The position numbers and the translations under genes are program-made. The notes beneath the pieces were generated by a model. The model ran no database searches, had not been told where the DNA came from, and was given only the letters and a program-made list of their open reading frames with translations. 64,000 bases of DNA from Capnocytophaga stomatis (GTDB lineage Bacteria > Bacteroidota > Bacteroidia > Flavobacteriales > Flavobacteriaceae), in the NCBI RefSeq assembly GCF_002302635.1, contig NZ_CP022387.1:1240001-1304000 (forward strand). Direction: 5' to 3'. Each line of letters opens with the position of its first letter. Positions within the stretch are counted from its first letter, which is position 1. This document shows positions 1 through 7,996 of the stretch, piece after piece.

Positions 1-1
1 T

Positions 2-1327
2 TTATCCAAAAACGTGGAAACTTTCCAGCAATACTAAAAATAGGAACCCAGAAACAAAACCTAACAATGCCAACCAAAGGATGTTTTTAGCATACCAAAA
101 GAAATCGATTTTCTCCATTCCCATCGCTGCCACTCCTGCTGCCGAACCGATAATAAGCAAACTTCCTCCCGTTCCTGCTGCAAAAGCAATAAAATGCCAC
201 AGCCCGCTATCGATAGGCTCTTGAAACATCCCGATACTCGCCGCAACAAGCGGAACGTTATCAATTACTGCCGAACCAATACCCAATAAAGCTACCACAA
301 TATTTTGATTCGGAATAGTTTCATTCAGGATATTAGCAAAATTATACAACACCCCGATGGACTCCAACGCCGCCACACCAAGCAAAATTCCTAAGAAAAA
401 TAAAATACTCGACATTTCAATACGGGACAATGCCTTATGTGCTGAGAATGAAATTGCTAAATCTTCATCTAATTCTTTAATCGGTTTGAGTAATTCCGAA
501 AAAAACCACATCGTAGCCAAAGCAAAAAGCATTCCCATATACGGAGGCAATCCGGTTACCGTTTTGAAAATAGGAACGAAAATAATCGATACAAATCCTA
601 TGATGAGTACTGGCATACTACTTTTAAAAGCTTGCGTTTTGTCCGAACGCGGAATATCCAATCTCCCTTGAAACACCGGCAGAAAAGAAGCCACCAAAAA
701 GGGAACTGCAAAACAGATAACTGAAGGTATAAGCACATATTCCGTTAATTTTGCAGGAGTTACTTTGTTCGCCATCCAAAGCATTGTTGTGGTTACATCA
801 CCTATGGGCGACCACGCACCGCCCGCATTGGCAGCAATAACCACGAGGGAAACATACCACATACGTTCGTTACGAAGCGGAACCAATTTACGAACGATAG
901 ATATCAATACAATTGTTGCCGTAAGATTATCAATTAAAGCCGAGAGAAGAAACGCCACTATGCCTAAAATCCAGAGTAGTTTTTTCTTCTTTCTGGTTTT
1001 GATAATCTTTTTGATAATCTCAAATCCTCGGTGCATATCAATAATTTCTACGATAGTCATCGCACCGATGAGGAAGAAAAGAATTTCTCCTACCTTACCC
1101 AAATGATGCAATAAAATACCATCAATAGCCGACGTATTATCCTCAAGATTAATCGGTTCGAGTCCTTCGCTTCCTATGTCAAAAACCGTAAGATTTGTCG
1201 TTTTCAACAACGCCCAACAAACCGAAGCCATCCCCAAAGCCGAAATCGTTTTGTCAATTTTTACCTGATGTTCTATCGTAATAAAAAGATAGCCGATAAA
1301 AAAGATGGTAACAACCCAAAGTTCCAT
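2..1327 (-). CDS. nhaD: NhaD-type Na+/H+ antiporter
   Basis: Predicted inner-membrane sodium/proton antiporter of 441 residues, complete in the window (TAA at the left edge, ATG at 1325-1327). About a dozen hydrophobic segments are visible. Conserved-looking polar motifs inside the membrane are LIDNLTATIVL near residue 132, AANAGGAWSPIGDVTT near 165, and SAVIDNVPLVAA in the C-terminal half. These paired Asn/Asp motifs are typical of the NhaD branch of the ion-transporter superfamily and should carry the ion-binding residues. The next gene upstream on this strand is more than 100 bp away, so it is probably transcribed alone. The gene downstream lies outside the window. Substrate is inferred from family only. 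Confidence 0.9.
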   Translation of the reverse strand: MELWVVTIFFIGYLFITIEHQVKIDKTISALGMASVCWALLKTTNLTVFDIGSEGLEPINLEDNTSAIDGILLHHLGKVGEILFFLIGAMTIVEIIDMHRGFEIIKKIIKTRKKKKLLWILGIVAFLLSALIDNLTATIVLISIVRKLVPLRNERMWYVSLVVIAANAGGAWSPIGDVTTTMLWMANKVTPAKLTEYVLIPSVICFAVPFLVASFLPVFQGRLDIPRSDKTQAFKSSMPVLIIGFVSIIFVPIFKTVTGLPPYMGMLFALATMWFFSELLKPIKELDEDLAISFSAHKALSRIEMSSILFFLGILLGVAALESIGVLYNFANILNETIPNQNIVVALLGIGSAVIDNVPLVAASIGMFQEPIDSGLWHFIAFAAGTGGSLLIIGSAAGVAAMGMEKIDFFWYAKNILWLALLGFVSGFLFLVLLESFHVFG

Positions 1328-1453
1328 ACTTGTAATCCTGAATATTAAAATATTTTTATTTCGGGTGCAAATGTAATATAAAAGTATATATATAACGACT
1401 TTATTATCTTTTTTTTATACGAAATTCGCAAAAATATGTACGTACAGATTTTT

Positions 1454-2008
1454 TTACTTTACTATTTCGATATCTACCAGCAATTCTCCTTTTTTTGTAT
1501 CATCGGTAATGTCCATAAAAGCTCTTCGGGTTAGGTCTATTTCTCTGGTTTTCTTCACGGGACCTCTGTCATTTATCGTAACATAAATCCATTTGCCATT
1601 TATGCGATTAATCACTTTAACCACAGCACCAAAAGGAAGCGTACGATGTGCTGCGGTTTGTTTGGTATTGTCAAAGATAGTACCATTGGCAGTTTTGCGT
1701 CCGTTAAATTTATCGTGATAATAGGTGGCGATTACTTGTTTTTTATAGGGTTCGGTAGGCAGAAGCACAATATTTTTAGCCGAAGCAGGCTTTGTTTCCT
1801 TTTTGTGAGATGTTTTTTGGGAAACGCTTTTCTTTTGAGGCTTTGTACTTTTTTTCTTGGCTGAAACGCTCTTTTTATGAGTTTTTGTACTTTTGGTTTT
1901 TACGGTTTGTTTTTTCGAGTTTTCATTATAGACCTTCTGCCCGCTACAAGCCGTTACGCTACCTATCAGAAGCAAAAGTGTAAGTAGTTTAGTAATTGTT
2001 TGTTTCAT
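1454..2008 (-). CDS. RlpA-like septal ring lipoprotein (double-psi beta-barrel)
   Basis: A 184-aa lipoprotein. The chosen ATG at 2006-2008 begins a signal peptide with lipobox SVTAC. A longer frame from 2113 would add 35 non-signal residues. After the lipid-bearing Cys comes a Lys/Ser/Thr-rich linker of about 70 residues, then a C-terminal RlpA/DPBB domain with ATYYHDKFNGRKTANG, AAHRTLPFG, VTINDRGP and REIDLTRRAF. RlpA proteins act on, or bind, denuded peptidoglycan glycans at the septum or envelope. The Asp of NDRGP and the His of AHRTLPFG are the usual conserved residues. Lytic activity is not certain for this subgroup. It stands alone, with a 41-bp tandem repeat array upstream. Confidence 0.85.
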   Translation of the reverse strand: MKQTITKLLTLLLLIGSVTACSGQKVYNENSKKQTVKTKSTKTHKKSVSAKKKSTKPQKKSVSQKTSHKKETKPASAKNIVLLPTEPYKKQVIATYYHDKFNGRKTANGTIFDNTKQTAAHRTLPFGAVVKVINRINGKWIYVTINDRGPVKKTREIDLTRRAFMDITDDTKKGELLVDIEIVK

Positions 2009-2149
2009 TTCTTCGTTTTTGTATGCAAAAATATTTATTTTTTCAGAATCTCCCCAAAATTTCTTCAGAATGAAAAAATTACAACCATCATTTTTGATGA
2101 GAGTATTTTTCATAGATGACGTTATCTTTTGTTCTTACATAAAATTTTT

Positions 2150-2260
2150 TCCATTGCTCCCCTTACGATGGTTTGACCTGTGGGAATTTTCCCATTACTT
2201 CCCTCACGTTGATTTAACTCGTGGGAATTTTCCCATTACTTCCCTCACGTTGATTTAACC
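2150..2260. repeat. 41-bp tandem repeat array A1 (about 2.5 units)
   Basis: The CACG/TACG landmark recurs at 2164-2167, 2205-2208 and 2246-2249, an exact 41-bp period. Each unit holds the near-palindrome TGGGAATTTTCCCA (6-bp arms, 2-nt centre) and a TTCCCTCACG stretch. The units are contiguous with no spacers. The array lies between the 3' end of the frameshifted outer-membrane gene and the 5' end of the RlpA-like gene. The same unit recurs at 7012-7210. Confidence 0.9.
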
Positions 2261-2266
2261 TAATAT

Positions 2267-2931
2267 TTAGAAACGAAACCCAACACGTATATCGAAGTGC
2301 AAATTAATCCCAAAGTCTTTTCCTTCTTTAGAGAGATACTGTGGAAAAAGAATAACATCCTTTCTTGATTGATTATCTGTATTCACAATTTCTGACAATT
2401 GTACATAGCACAAGCGTAATCCTAATCCTGTTTTTATCCGAACAAAAAATCTTGGAGTGATATTGGTTTCTACTGAAATATTCATATTACTTCCTTTTTT
2501 ATTCGCCGATAAACTGCTGATTCATAGCACAAAAATCCATTTCCATTCGGATTATAATAAGAATAATTGGTAAGTTTATCTGAGTGTTTGATGTAGAAAA
2601 ATTCGGCAGAAGCAAAAAATTGTATTCCTTTCAAATTTGGAACTATATTATAATAGAGTTCAGGACGGATTTCAAACAGTGAATAATCCTTTTCAAAAGG
2701 CAATCGTGTATCAATATATTCAAATTTTAGAGGCATAATAAAATAGTTACCATAGCCTATCTGCATTCCTAATCCGTATTGTTCGTTAAAGGAATATACA
2801 TAATCCACATTCCATCGAGGTGTACGTGGTAACTGATGCCCCAGACTGAGAGTCACTTTTGAATCAAGTTGGTTTTGTGAAAATCCAAATTGAGAAACAC
2901 ATAATGCAATTAATAATAAACCATTTCTCAT
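2267..2931 (-). pseudogene. Frameshifted outer-membrane beta-barrel protein
   Basis: Two frames on the minus strand abut through an ATGA overlap at 2482-2485. The first (2482-2931) carries a signal peptide (ALCVSQFGFSQ) and beta-strand-like alternation, and ends RRIKKEVI. The second (2267-2485) continues as NISVETNITPRFFVRIKTG and closes with the aromatic-ended strand FDIRVGFRF typical of outer-membrane barrels. Adding one A to the six-base run at 2495-2500 (T on the plus strand) reads RRIKKGSNMNIS and joins the halves into about 220 residues. It resembles small DUF3575-like barrels, but family assignment is tentative. The shift may be a real mutation, slippage-based variation or a base-call error. 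Confidence 0.75.
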
Positions 2932-3049
2932 AATAGTAGTTATTTAGCTTATGAAAAGGATGAAAATATTTTCGCTTCTCATTATTATCTTACACTTTTT
3001 CCGCTTCGTTAAAAAAATGATTAATCAAACCAGAGAAAAATATCTCACT

Positions 3050-3904
3050 TTATCTACAAAAATTTAAAATTTCTTGAACATATTCTTCTAATTTATATTC
3101 CTGCATTTCTGTAATTCTATAAACAAATATCTTGTCATTCAACACATACAAGATAGTATTCATTCCTTCCAATTCAGAACAGTACAATAAATACTTAGGC
3201 TTTTTCTGCATTATTTTTCTGAATGCTTTAGAAAATTTTTTACTGATTTGTTTTGAAAATGTTCTATAACGATTATCTTGCCAACTGTATTTCCCATTTT
3301 CGCAATAAACATACAAGTCATTTTTATAATTTTTATCAAAACAAAAAAGATTAAACGGTAAATCGCTCTTGTCCACTTGTAACATTTTTCTACTCTTCAA
3401 TTCTAAATTCAAAACATAATGTACAGACTTATCCTTAATTAGAGAAATGAATTTACTGTAATTTCTTTCCATTGAAGTCTTATAAAACACTCCTAAGATG
3501 CTATCATATATATGCTGTTTTTGAGAAGAACCATCAAGATTTGAATAAGCAATCGCTATTTCTTTTCCGAATGCAGATTCTATCTTTTCCCATACTTTTT
3601 TATTAACTAATTCCTCTTTATACCTCAATTCTGCTATATTATGTTTTTTCATAATATTGTTGAACATATTTTGCCTTTGAATAGAGTCCGTTTCACCGTA
3701 ATTTTCCCGAAATTCCAACATCAAATCAGTAAATTTTCTATTTTCCTTAAATAAATTTTCTTTATATGATAATATTACATTTTCAATATATGAAACAGAA
3801 TCCAATTTACTATAAATTTCTTCAATTTGTTGAATCAATGTTTGGCTGGTTAAGGAGCATATAAACAAACCGTTTATCAAAAATATAACATATAATCTTC
3901 TCAT
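3050..3904 (-). CDS. Exported protein of unknown function
   Basis: A 284-aa protein with an N-terminal signal peptide (LINGLFICSLTSQ) and no other membrane segment. The rest is rich in Lys, Glu, Tyr and Asn and looks mostly helical in the first half (long charged stretches around residues 20-110), more mixed afterwards. I recognise no domain. The start ATG at 3902-3904 is the only one that precedes the signal peptide directly. IS copy 1 ends 73 bp upstream, so its promoter region is short or partly supplied by the IS. Codon use is more AT-rich than in the housekeeping genes, in line with accessory sequence. Confidence 0.7.
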   Translation of the reverse strand: MRRLYVIFLINGLFICSLTSQTLIQQIEEIYSKLDSVSYIENVILSYKENLFKENRKFTDLMLEFRENYGETDSIQRQNMFNNIMKKHNIAELRYKEELVNKKVWEKIESAFGKEIAIAYSNLDGSSQKQHIYDSILGVFYKTSMERNYSKFISLIKDKSVHYVLNLELKSRKMLQVDKSDLPFNLFCFDKNYKNDLYVYCENGKYSWQDNRYRTFSKQISKKFSKAFRKIMQKKPKYLLYCSELEGMNTILYVLNDKIFVYRITEMQEYKLEEYVQEILNFCR

Positions 3905-3977
3905 AATTAAACCCTTTCAAATATAAAAAAAAGAAAATTCTCTCATTGGATGGGCATTTTCGTTTGTTTTTCACATT

Positions 3978-4871
3978 AAACCTGTCTAAACTTTTTAAGA
4001 GGAAAATTAAAAGTTCCAAGAATTTTTAGCATTTTTGTTTTGCATAACAAAATGAAAATCAAGGAACTTTGAGCAAAGATATAATAAAAAAATGGATTAT
4101 TTCCCATTTGAGTATTGGAAAAAGAGGATTTAAAACAAAATTTGATTTATCATTAATTTTTCTTCTGATAGTCAAACGATTAAAAACAGGTTGCCAGTGG
4201 AGGGAACTTCCGGTAGAAGTGTATTTTAAAGACCAAAAAATAAGCTATCAAACAGTCTATTATTATTTCAATAAATGGAGTAAAGATGGTAGTTTTAAGC
4301 GAATTTGGCTTAATTTGTTGCTTGAGAATCGGAGAAAATTAGATTTATCAAGCGTCCAACTTGATGGTAGTCATACTCGATGTCGAATGGGAGGACAATC
4401 TGTTGGTTATCAGTTAAGAAAAAAGTCAAAGACCACGAATTCTATCTTTCTGTGTGATAATTTGGGGCAAATTTTAGCAATGGGTAGTCCAAAATCCGGT
4501 AATCATCACGATTTGAATAATATAGACTTTGTTTTAAAAGAGATTTTGAATCTTTTGGAGGAAGCGAAAATAGAGCATAAAGGCTTGTTTGTCAATGCAG
4601 ATGCAGGTTTTGATAGCCGAGACTTAAAAAGTTTTTTACAGGAAAAAGAAATAATACCTAATATCAAACAAAATCCCAGAAATGGACAAAATGAAAATAT
4701 TTATTTTGACGAAGAATTATATAAAAATCGGTTTAAAATAGAGAGAAGTTTTGCGTGGCTTGATGGTTTTAAAGGATTGATTATAAGATATGAAACCCTA
4801 AACACAACTTGGATGGCTATGTTGTATCTAGGGATTATACTAACATTTATTCGAAAAGTTTAAACAAGTTT
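3978..4871 (+). mobile_element. IS5-family insertion sequence, copy 1 (894 bp)
   Basis: The ends were set by comparison with the second copy at 43621-44514, since identity stops on both sides. Terminal inverted repeats are 18 bp with two mismatches: left AAACCTGTCTAAACTTTT against the complement of the right end, AAACTTGTTTAAACTTTT. A 3-bp direct repeat ATT flanks it (3975-3977 and 4872-4874), as expected for IS5-type target duplication. It sits in intergenic DNA between the terminator of the transglutaminase-like gene and the start of the exported unknown at 3904. One transposase gene fills the element. Confidence 0.93.
4069..4863 (+). CDS. IS5-family DDE transposase
   Basis: A 264-aa transposase. 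The N-terminal region has the small helix-turn-helix-like domain of this family (GCQWRELP, VYYYFNKW). The DDE triad is visible: Asp in QLDGSHT near residue 98, Asp in NADAGFD near 177, and Glu in the C-terminal block KNRFKIERSFAWLDGFK near 225. Length and motifs match intact IS5-group enzymes, so it is probably active. The start is taken as TTG at 4069, just after an AAGGAA at 4061. A six-codon ATG frame (MKIKEL) begins at 4052 and its TGA overlaps this TTG, which suggests coupled translation. The same product is encoded at 43712-44506. Confidence 0.92.
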   Translation: MSKDIIKKWIISHLSIGKRGFKTKFDLSLIFLLIVKRLKTGCQWRELPVEVYFKDQKISYQTVYYYFNKWSKDGSFKRIWLNLLLENRRKLDLSSVQLDGSHTRCRMGGQSVGYQLRKKSKTTNSIFLCDNLGQILAMGSPKSGNHHDLNNIDFVLKEILNLLEEAKIEHKGLFVNADAGFDSRDLKSFLQEKEIIPNIKQNPRNGQNENIYFDEELYKNRFKIERSFAWLDGFKGLIIRYETLNTTWMAMLYLGIILTFIRKV

Positions 4872-4876
4872 ATTAA

Positions 4877-4927
4877 AAAAACAAAAGAGTAAAAAATTTT
4901 AAAAACTAAAAAACTACTCTGTTTTTT
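4877..4927 (-). terminator. Rho-independent terminator of the transglutaminase-like gene
   Basis: AGAGTA at 4886-4891 can pair with TACTCT at 4915-4920, extended by flanking A and T runs. On the minus strand the hairpin is followed by a T-rich stretch. It overlaps the stop of the gene that ends at 4927. The stem is short, hence moderate confidence. Confidence 0.5.
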
Positions 4928-6114
4928 TAGAATTTTACAATTTTGAGATTGGGTGAGCATCTGTAAAAGGCATTCTCTTGGATTTCAGTGTCTTTGTGGA
5001 CGCGTACTTGTGTAAGATTCGGACAAGATTCTACGGCGTATGCTTCAATACGTTTAGTATCTTTTGAAAAAATAATTTCGGTAACTGAATTATGCCCGAA
5101 AATTGTATTTTTTCCAACTTTTTCAATGCCTTTCAACTCCATTTTTTGCAACTTATTAGGAATAAGATAAGGTACAGATTCACCCTTTTGGTAAACAACT
5201 CCTTTGTATTCTTCCAATTGCGGATTTTGCGTATCTATCAATACTTTTTCGATGTTACCGGCATACGCTTTAAGCCCCACAATGTTTTTTCCCAGAGAGG
5301 TAATGTTTTTACCGATGTAAATCTCTTTAATAGTATTAGGAAGTTCTTGGTCAGGATTAAATGCCGTTATGCGAAATCCCATCACACTAAACGGAACAAT
5401 CAATTTTTCATTGCCTTTTTTTACCTTCCGGATTGACAATCTTCCTTCGTTATAAGCATACGCAAAGTTATCGTCTTCAAACAGATGGGTATTCAGATAC
5501 ATCGGTTCTAAATGGGCATACGTTTTAAATTCATCGGCTTTAAAATTTCTGTTGTTGGTGGGGTCGCTGACCATCCATTTTCCGTTGATTAACACATAGT
5601 TCCAAGCGTGTCCTAACGACGTGTCGTTAGCACCTCTTGCATTGGGGTCTTTCAGATTACCATAAACAACGATAGCCGGTATGTTTTGCGTTTCAAGCAT
5701 CACTTTTAACAAGTTGGCATATCCTTGGCATACCGCCACACGATTGCGAAACACCGCATAGGGTTCATTGTCTGAAAGATTGTATCGGATGTTTTTATGT
5801 ACCCAGTCGAAGATGTTTTTAAAAGTTTTTGATGCATCACCCTGCACTGTTAAATTGTCGGTTATTTTTTTTATTTCACTTATTTGAGAGGCAGTAAGAT
5901 GCGGTTCGTATGGTGTGGAAATGTATTTTAGGTTGGTCTTTTCCAAAAGTTGTTTGAAATTTTCCATTTTTGTTCCGTTTAAGGCAGTCGCCCCGTCATC
6001 GGTAGCAAAAACGGAAGTCTGTGGAATGTCTGTTTCCTCGCTTTTTGGATTTTCTTCCTTTTGGCAAGCCATCAAAAACAAGAAACTCGTTAAAAATAAC
6101 AGTAAATTCTTCAT
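4927..6114 (-). CDS. Lipoprotein with transglutaminase-like domain and BspA-type repeats
   Basis: A 395-aa surface or periplasmic lipoprotein. The signal peptide ends in lipobox FLMAC (Cys17). Residues ~80-190 form a transglutaminase/protease-like domain with the expected triad: Cys in RVAVCQGYANLL, His in SLGHAWNYV, Asp in WMVSDPTNN. The C-terminal ~130 residues hold irregular leucine-rich repeats of the BspA (LRR_5) kind, such as GIEKVGKNTIFGHNSVTEI and ESCPNLTQVRVH. The family is common in Bacteroidota and probably works as a secreted cysteine protease or cross-linking enzyme, with the repeats as a binding arm. Substrate is unknown. It has its own terminator and stands alone. Confidence 0.8.
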   Translation of the reverse strand: MKNLLLFLTSFLFLMACQKEENPKSEETDIPQTSVFATDDGATALNGTKMENFKQLLEKTNLKYISTPYEPHLTASQISEIKKITDNLTVQGDASKTFKNIFDWVHKNIRYNLSDNEPYAVFRNRVAVCQGYANLLKVMLETQNIPAIVVYGNLKDPNARGANDTSLGHAWNYVLINGKWMVSDPTNNRNFKADEFKTYAHLEPMYLNTHLFEDDNFAYAYNEGRLSIRKVKKGNEKLIVPFSVMGFRITAFNPDQELPNTIKEIYIGKNITSLGKNIVGLKAYAGNIEKVLIDTQNPQLEEYKGVVYQKGESVPYLIPNKLQKMELKGIEKVGKNTIFGHNSVTEIIFSKDTKRIEAYAVESCPNLTQVRVHKDTEIQENAFYRCSPNLKIVKF

Positions 6115-6177
6115 TGTATTTATATATTTAATTGTTAGTACTCTTAAAGTGATTTTAATGTTGATAGCAATACAAAC

Positions 6178-6205
6178 AAAAGAGCGAAAAAATTTTCGCT
6201 CTTTT
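6178..6205 (-). terminator. Rho-independent terminator after the DUF6261 gene
   Basis: Perfect 13-bp arms, AAAAGAGCGAAAA at 6178-6190 and TTTTCGCTCTTTT at 6193-6205, with a 2-nt centre. It sits 6 bp past the stop at 6211 and is followed on the minus strand by a T-rich tract. Confidence 0.85.
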
Positions 6206-6210
6206 GAGGA

Positions 6211-6903
6211 TTACTTTTTGTTTCGGCGGGAAACGGTTTCGTTCATCTCGCCGATAACTTGTGCCACTACGCCGGCAAATTTCTTGTAGGGTTCTTCCTC
6301 TTGCGTTGCGGTGAGAAAACTTACCAATTTGGTATTGATAAGCTCCAACAAAGGATTTTTCAGCGAAGTTGCCGAAGCCGTTGCTCCTTGTTCCGACACG
6401 GCTTTTTCATACGCCATTCGCTCGGTATGAAAAGCCGTTTGACGCGTGCGAAGCTCCTCTATGGTTTCCGCCACGCCCGAGAGTCCGTTAATGGCGTCCT
6501 GCAAATCTGACGCTGACAAATCTCGTAAGAGCGACTCAATATGTGCCGATTCACTCGAATAATTCTCCCGCGTAATACGCATTCCGTAACGGTCAAAAAC
6601 GGCGTACAACCGCTCTGCCCATCCTTTAATTTCGGCAGAACGCATCGCTTTGTACCCCAGCAGAATCTGTTTGAAGTTCCCGATGGTTTCATCACGAAGG
6701 TCATCGGCTTCTTCCAATCTAGAAATGGCGGCTTCCTTTTTCAGAGCTACCGAAATTTCGGTAGTTTGGGCTTCCATCTTGGTAAATACTCCTTTTAGGA
6801 AAGCATCATTTTGCAATGTGGTTTCCTGAGCAAACTGCCCTACAAGACGGTGGGCAACGTCTGCCACTTCCGATACACGTGCTTTTGAGTTTAATTTCTT
6901 CAT
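6211..6903 (-). CDS. DUF6261 family protein
   Basis: A 230-aa soluble protein with no signal peptide or membrane segment. It is almost wholly helical, with heptad-like stretches (residues ~45-90 and 150-190). Composition and layout match DUF6261, a family of unknown function found mainly in Bacteroidota. The tail SRRNKK is basic. Base composition is visibly richer in G and C than the flanking accessory genes. It is bracketed by a strong terminator downstream and a 41-bp repeat array upstream, so it is probably a single-gene unit. Family assignment is from pattern memory, so moderately sure; function is unknown. Confidence 0.65.
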   Translation of the reverse strand: MKKLNSKARVSEVADVAHRLVGQFAQETTLQNDAFLKGVFTKMEAQTTEISVALKKEAAISRLEEADDLRDETIGNFKQILLGYKAMRSAEIKGWAERLYAVFDRYGMRITRENYSSESAHIESLLRDLSASDLQDAINGLSGVAETIEELRTRQTAFHTERMAYEKAVSEQGATASATSLKNPLLELINTKLVSFLTATQEEEPYKKFAGVVAQVIGEMNETVSRRNKK

Positions 6904-7011
6904 AACAAAAACATTTTTGATATCACAAAGATATTTCTATTTTTTTAGAAAACAAATTTATCTTTTCAGAAATTTTAAGTAAAAATCGCTAACCCTCCCT
7001 TGAATGCCATA

Positions 7012-7210
7012 ATGGGGATTTTCTCATTACGTCCTTCACGATGATTTGACCTTTAGGAATTTTCCCATTACCTCCCTCACGATGATTTAACCTTTGGGAA
7101 TTTTCCTATTACTTCCCTCACGTTGATTTAACCTTTGGGAAATTTCCCATTACCTCCCTCACGTTGATTTGACCTTTGGGAATTTTCCTATTGCTTCCCT
7201 CACGATGATT
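7012..7210. repeat. 41-bp tandem repeat array A2 (about 5 units)
   Basis: The CACG landmark occurs at 7037, 7078, 7119, 7160 and 7201, an exact 41-bp spacing. Units differ at a few positions (TTTAACC or TTTGACC, CCCATTAC or CCTATTAC) but keep the TGGGAATTTTCCCA-type palindrome and TCCCTCACG. They are the same family and orientation as 2150-2260. The array fills most of the gap between the DUF6261 gene and the small gene that ends at 7260. I see no gene in it. Confidence 0.93.
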
Positions 7211-7259
7211 GAAGAAAATAGTATAAAGAATGGATATTATGAATTTCTATTTTATCAAA

Positions 7260-7568
7260 TCAATCATCAGACCAATTTTCAAGTCTATCCAATGGCACAA
7301 AATTCAAATTTGAAATTAAATAATTCGCCATTAATCTTTGAGCTACATCTCCACTAACTCCTTGACTTGACAAATCCAAAAAGCCTTCATTTTCTCTAAA
7401 AATATTCTTTTTAGCGAACTTTAAGTAAGGTATAAATTTATTTTCTTTATCTGTAATTCCATGAATATTAATGGATATAACTCCATACTTGAACAAAAAA
7501 TCATCAAAAAAGGCATAGTAGTTTTTAAAAATACTTTTGCTATACTCCTTCTTTATGTATGTTCTCAT
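7260..7568 (-). CDS. Small unknown protein, probably 5'-truncated by a frameshift
   Basis: A 102-aa soluble protein from ATG at 7566-7568, rich in Phe, Tyr and Lys. No family recognised. Upstream in another frame lies ATG 7621-7623, MKIFESEIQKYLN then TGA. Dropping one T in AATTGAG would join it as KYLNETNSGMRTYIKK to this frame. That longer gene would begin 19 bp after the stop of the Imm33-like gene, a normal operon distance. This suggests the annotated start is a remnant of a 120-residue protein. The pair may form a small immunity cassette, but only context supports that. Confidence 0.5.
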   Translation of the reverse strand: MRTYIKKEYSKSIFKNYYAFFDDFLFKYGVISINIHGITDKENKFIPYLKFAKKNIFRENEGFLDLSSQGVSGDVAQRLMANYLISNLNFVPLDRLENWSDD

Positions 7569-7642
7569 ACCTGAATTGGTCTCAATTTAAATATTTTTGT
7601 ATTTCTGATTCAAAAATTTTCATACATTTAATTATAAATGGT

Positions 7643-7909
7643 TTATATTTTTCTCCATTGTTCCTTAGGACTATCTCTGTAAAATTGTTCTCCTTTGTTG
7701 AGATTGCCAATTGTAAGAAGACTTGGGTCAATAGTAATTATTTGTTGAAAGGTAATGAGTTGTACTTTTTCCATATCGGCACCTTCTTGACTAAAAACCT
7801 GAAGATCACCATCTTCATCATAAAAAACAGAAACAATAGGACATTGATTTTGTGTAACATAAGAGGTGGTTACTACAACTGCATTCGGATTAATCTCTTT
7901 GATATTCAT
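7643..7909 (-). CDS. DUF2185/Imm33-like small protein
   Basis: An 88-aa cytoplasmic protein. The layout CPIVSVFYDEDGDLQVFSQ, then ITIDPSLL, then KGEQFYRDSPKEQW resembles DUF2185 (Imm33-like) immunity domains, which carry a conserved DPS(L/I) followed by G..F.R. Such proteins neutralise toxins delivered between cells, or occur as orphans. No toxin gene is visible nearby, so it would be an orphan immunity gene. It precedes the small unknown gene on the same strand and is probably co-transcribed with it. Identification rests on motif spacing, not on a search. Confidence 0.5.
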   Translation of the reverse strand: MNIKEINPNAVVVTTSYVTQNQCPIVSVFYDEDGDLQVFSQEGADMEKVQLITFQQIITIDPSLLTIGNLNKGEQFYRDSPKEQWRKI

Positions 7910-7996
7910 ATATTTATAATTTAAATTTATTTTTTTTATAATTTAGATTTATACACTTTTGGATGTAGAGAAGAAATATATTCCGCCCTTACATTA

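Noticed and set aside
7012-7210. Possible CRISPR array
   Set aside because: The 41-bp units are contiguous with no unique spacers, and no cas gene is present in the window.
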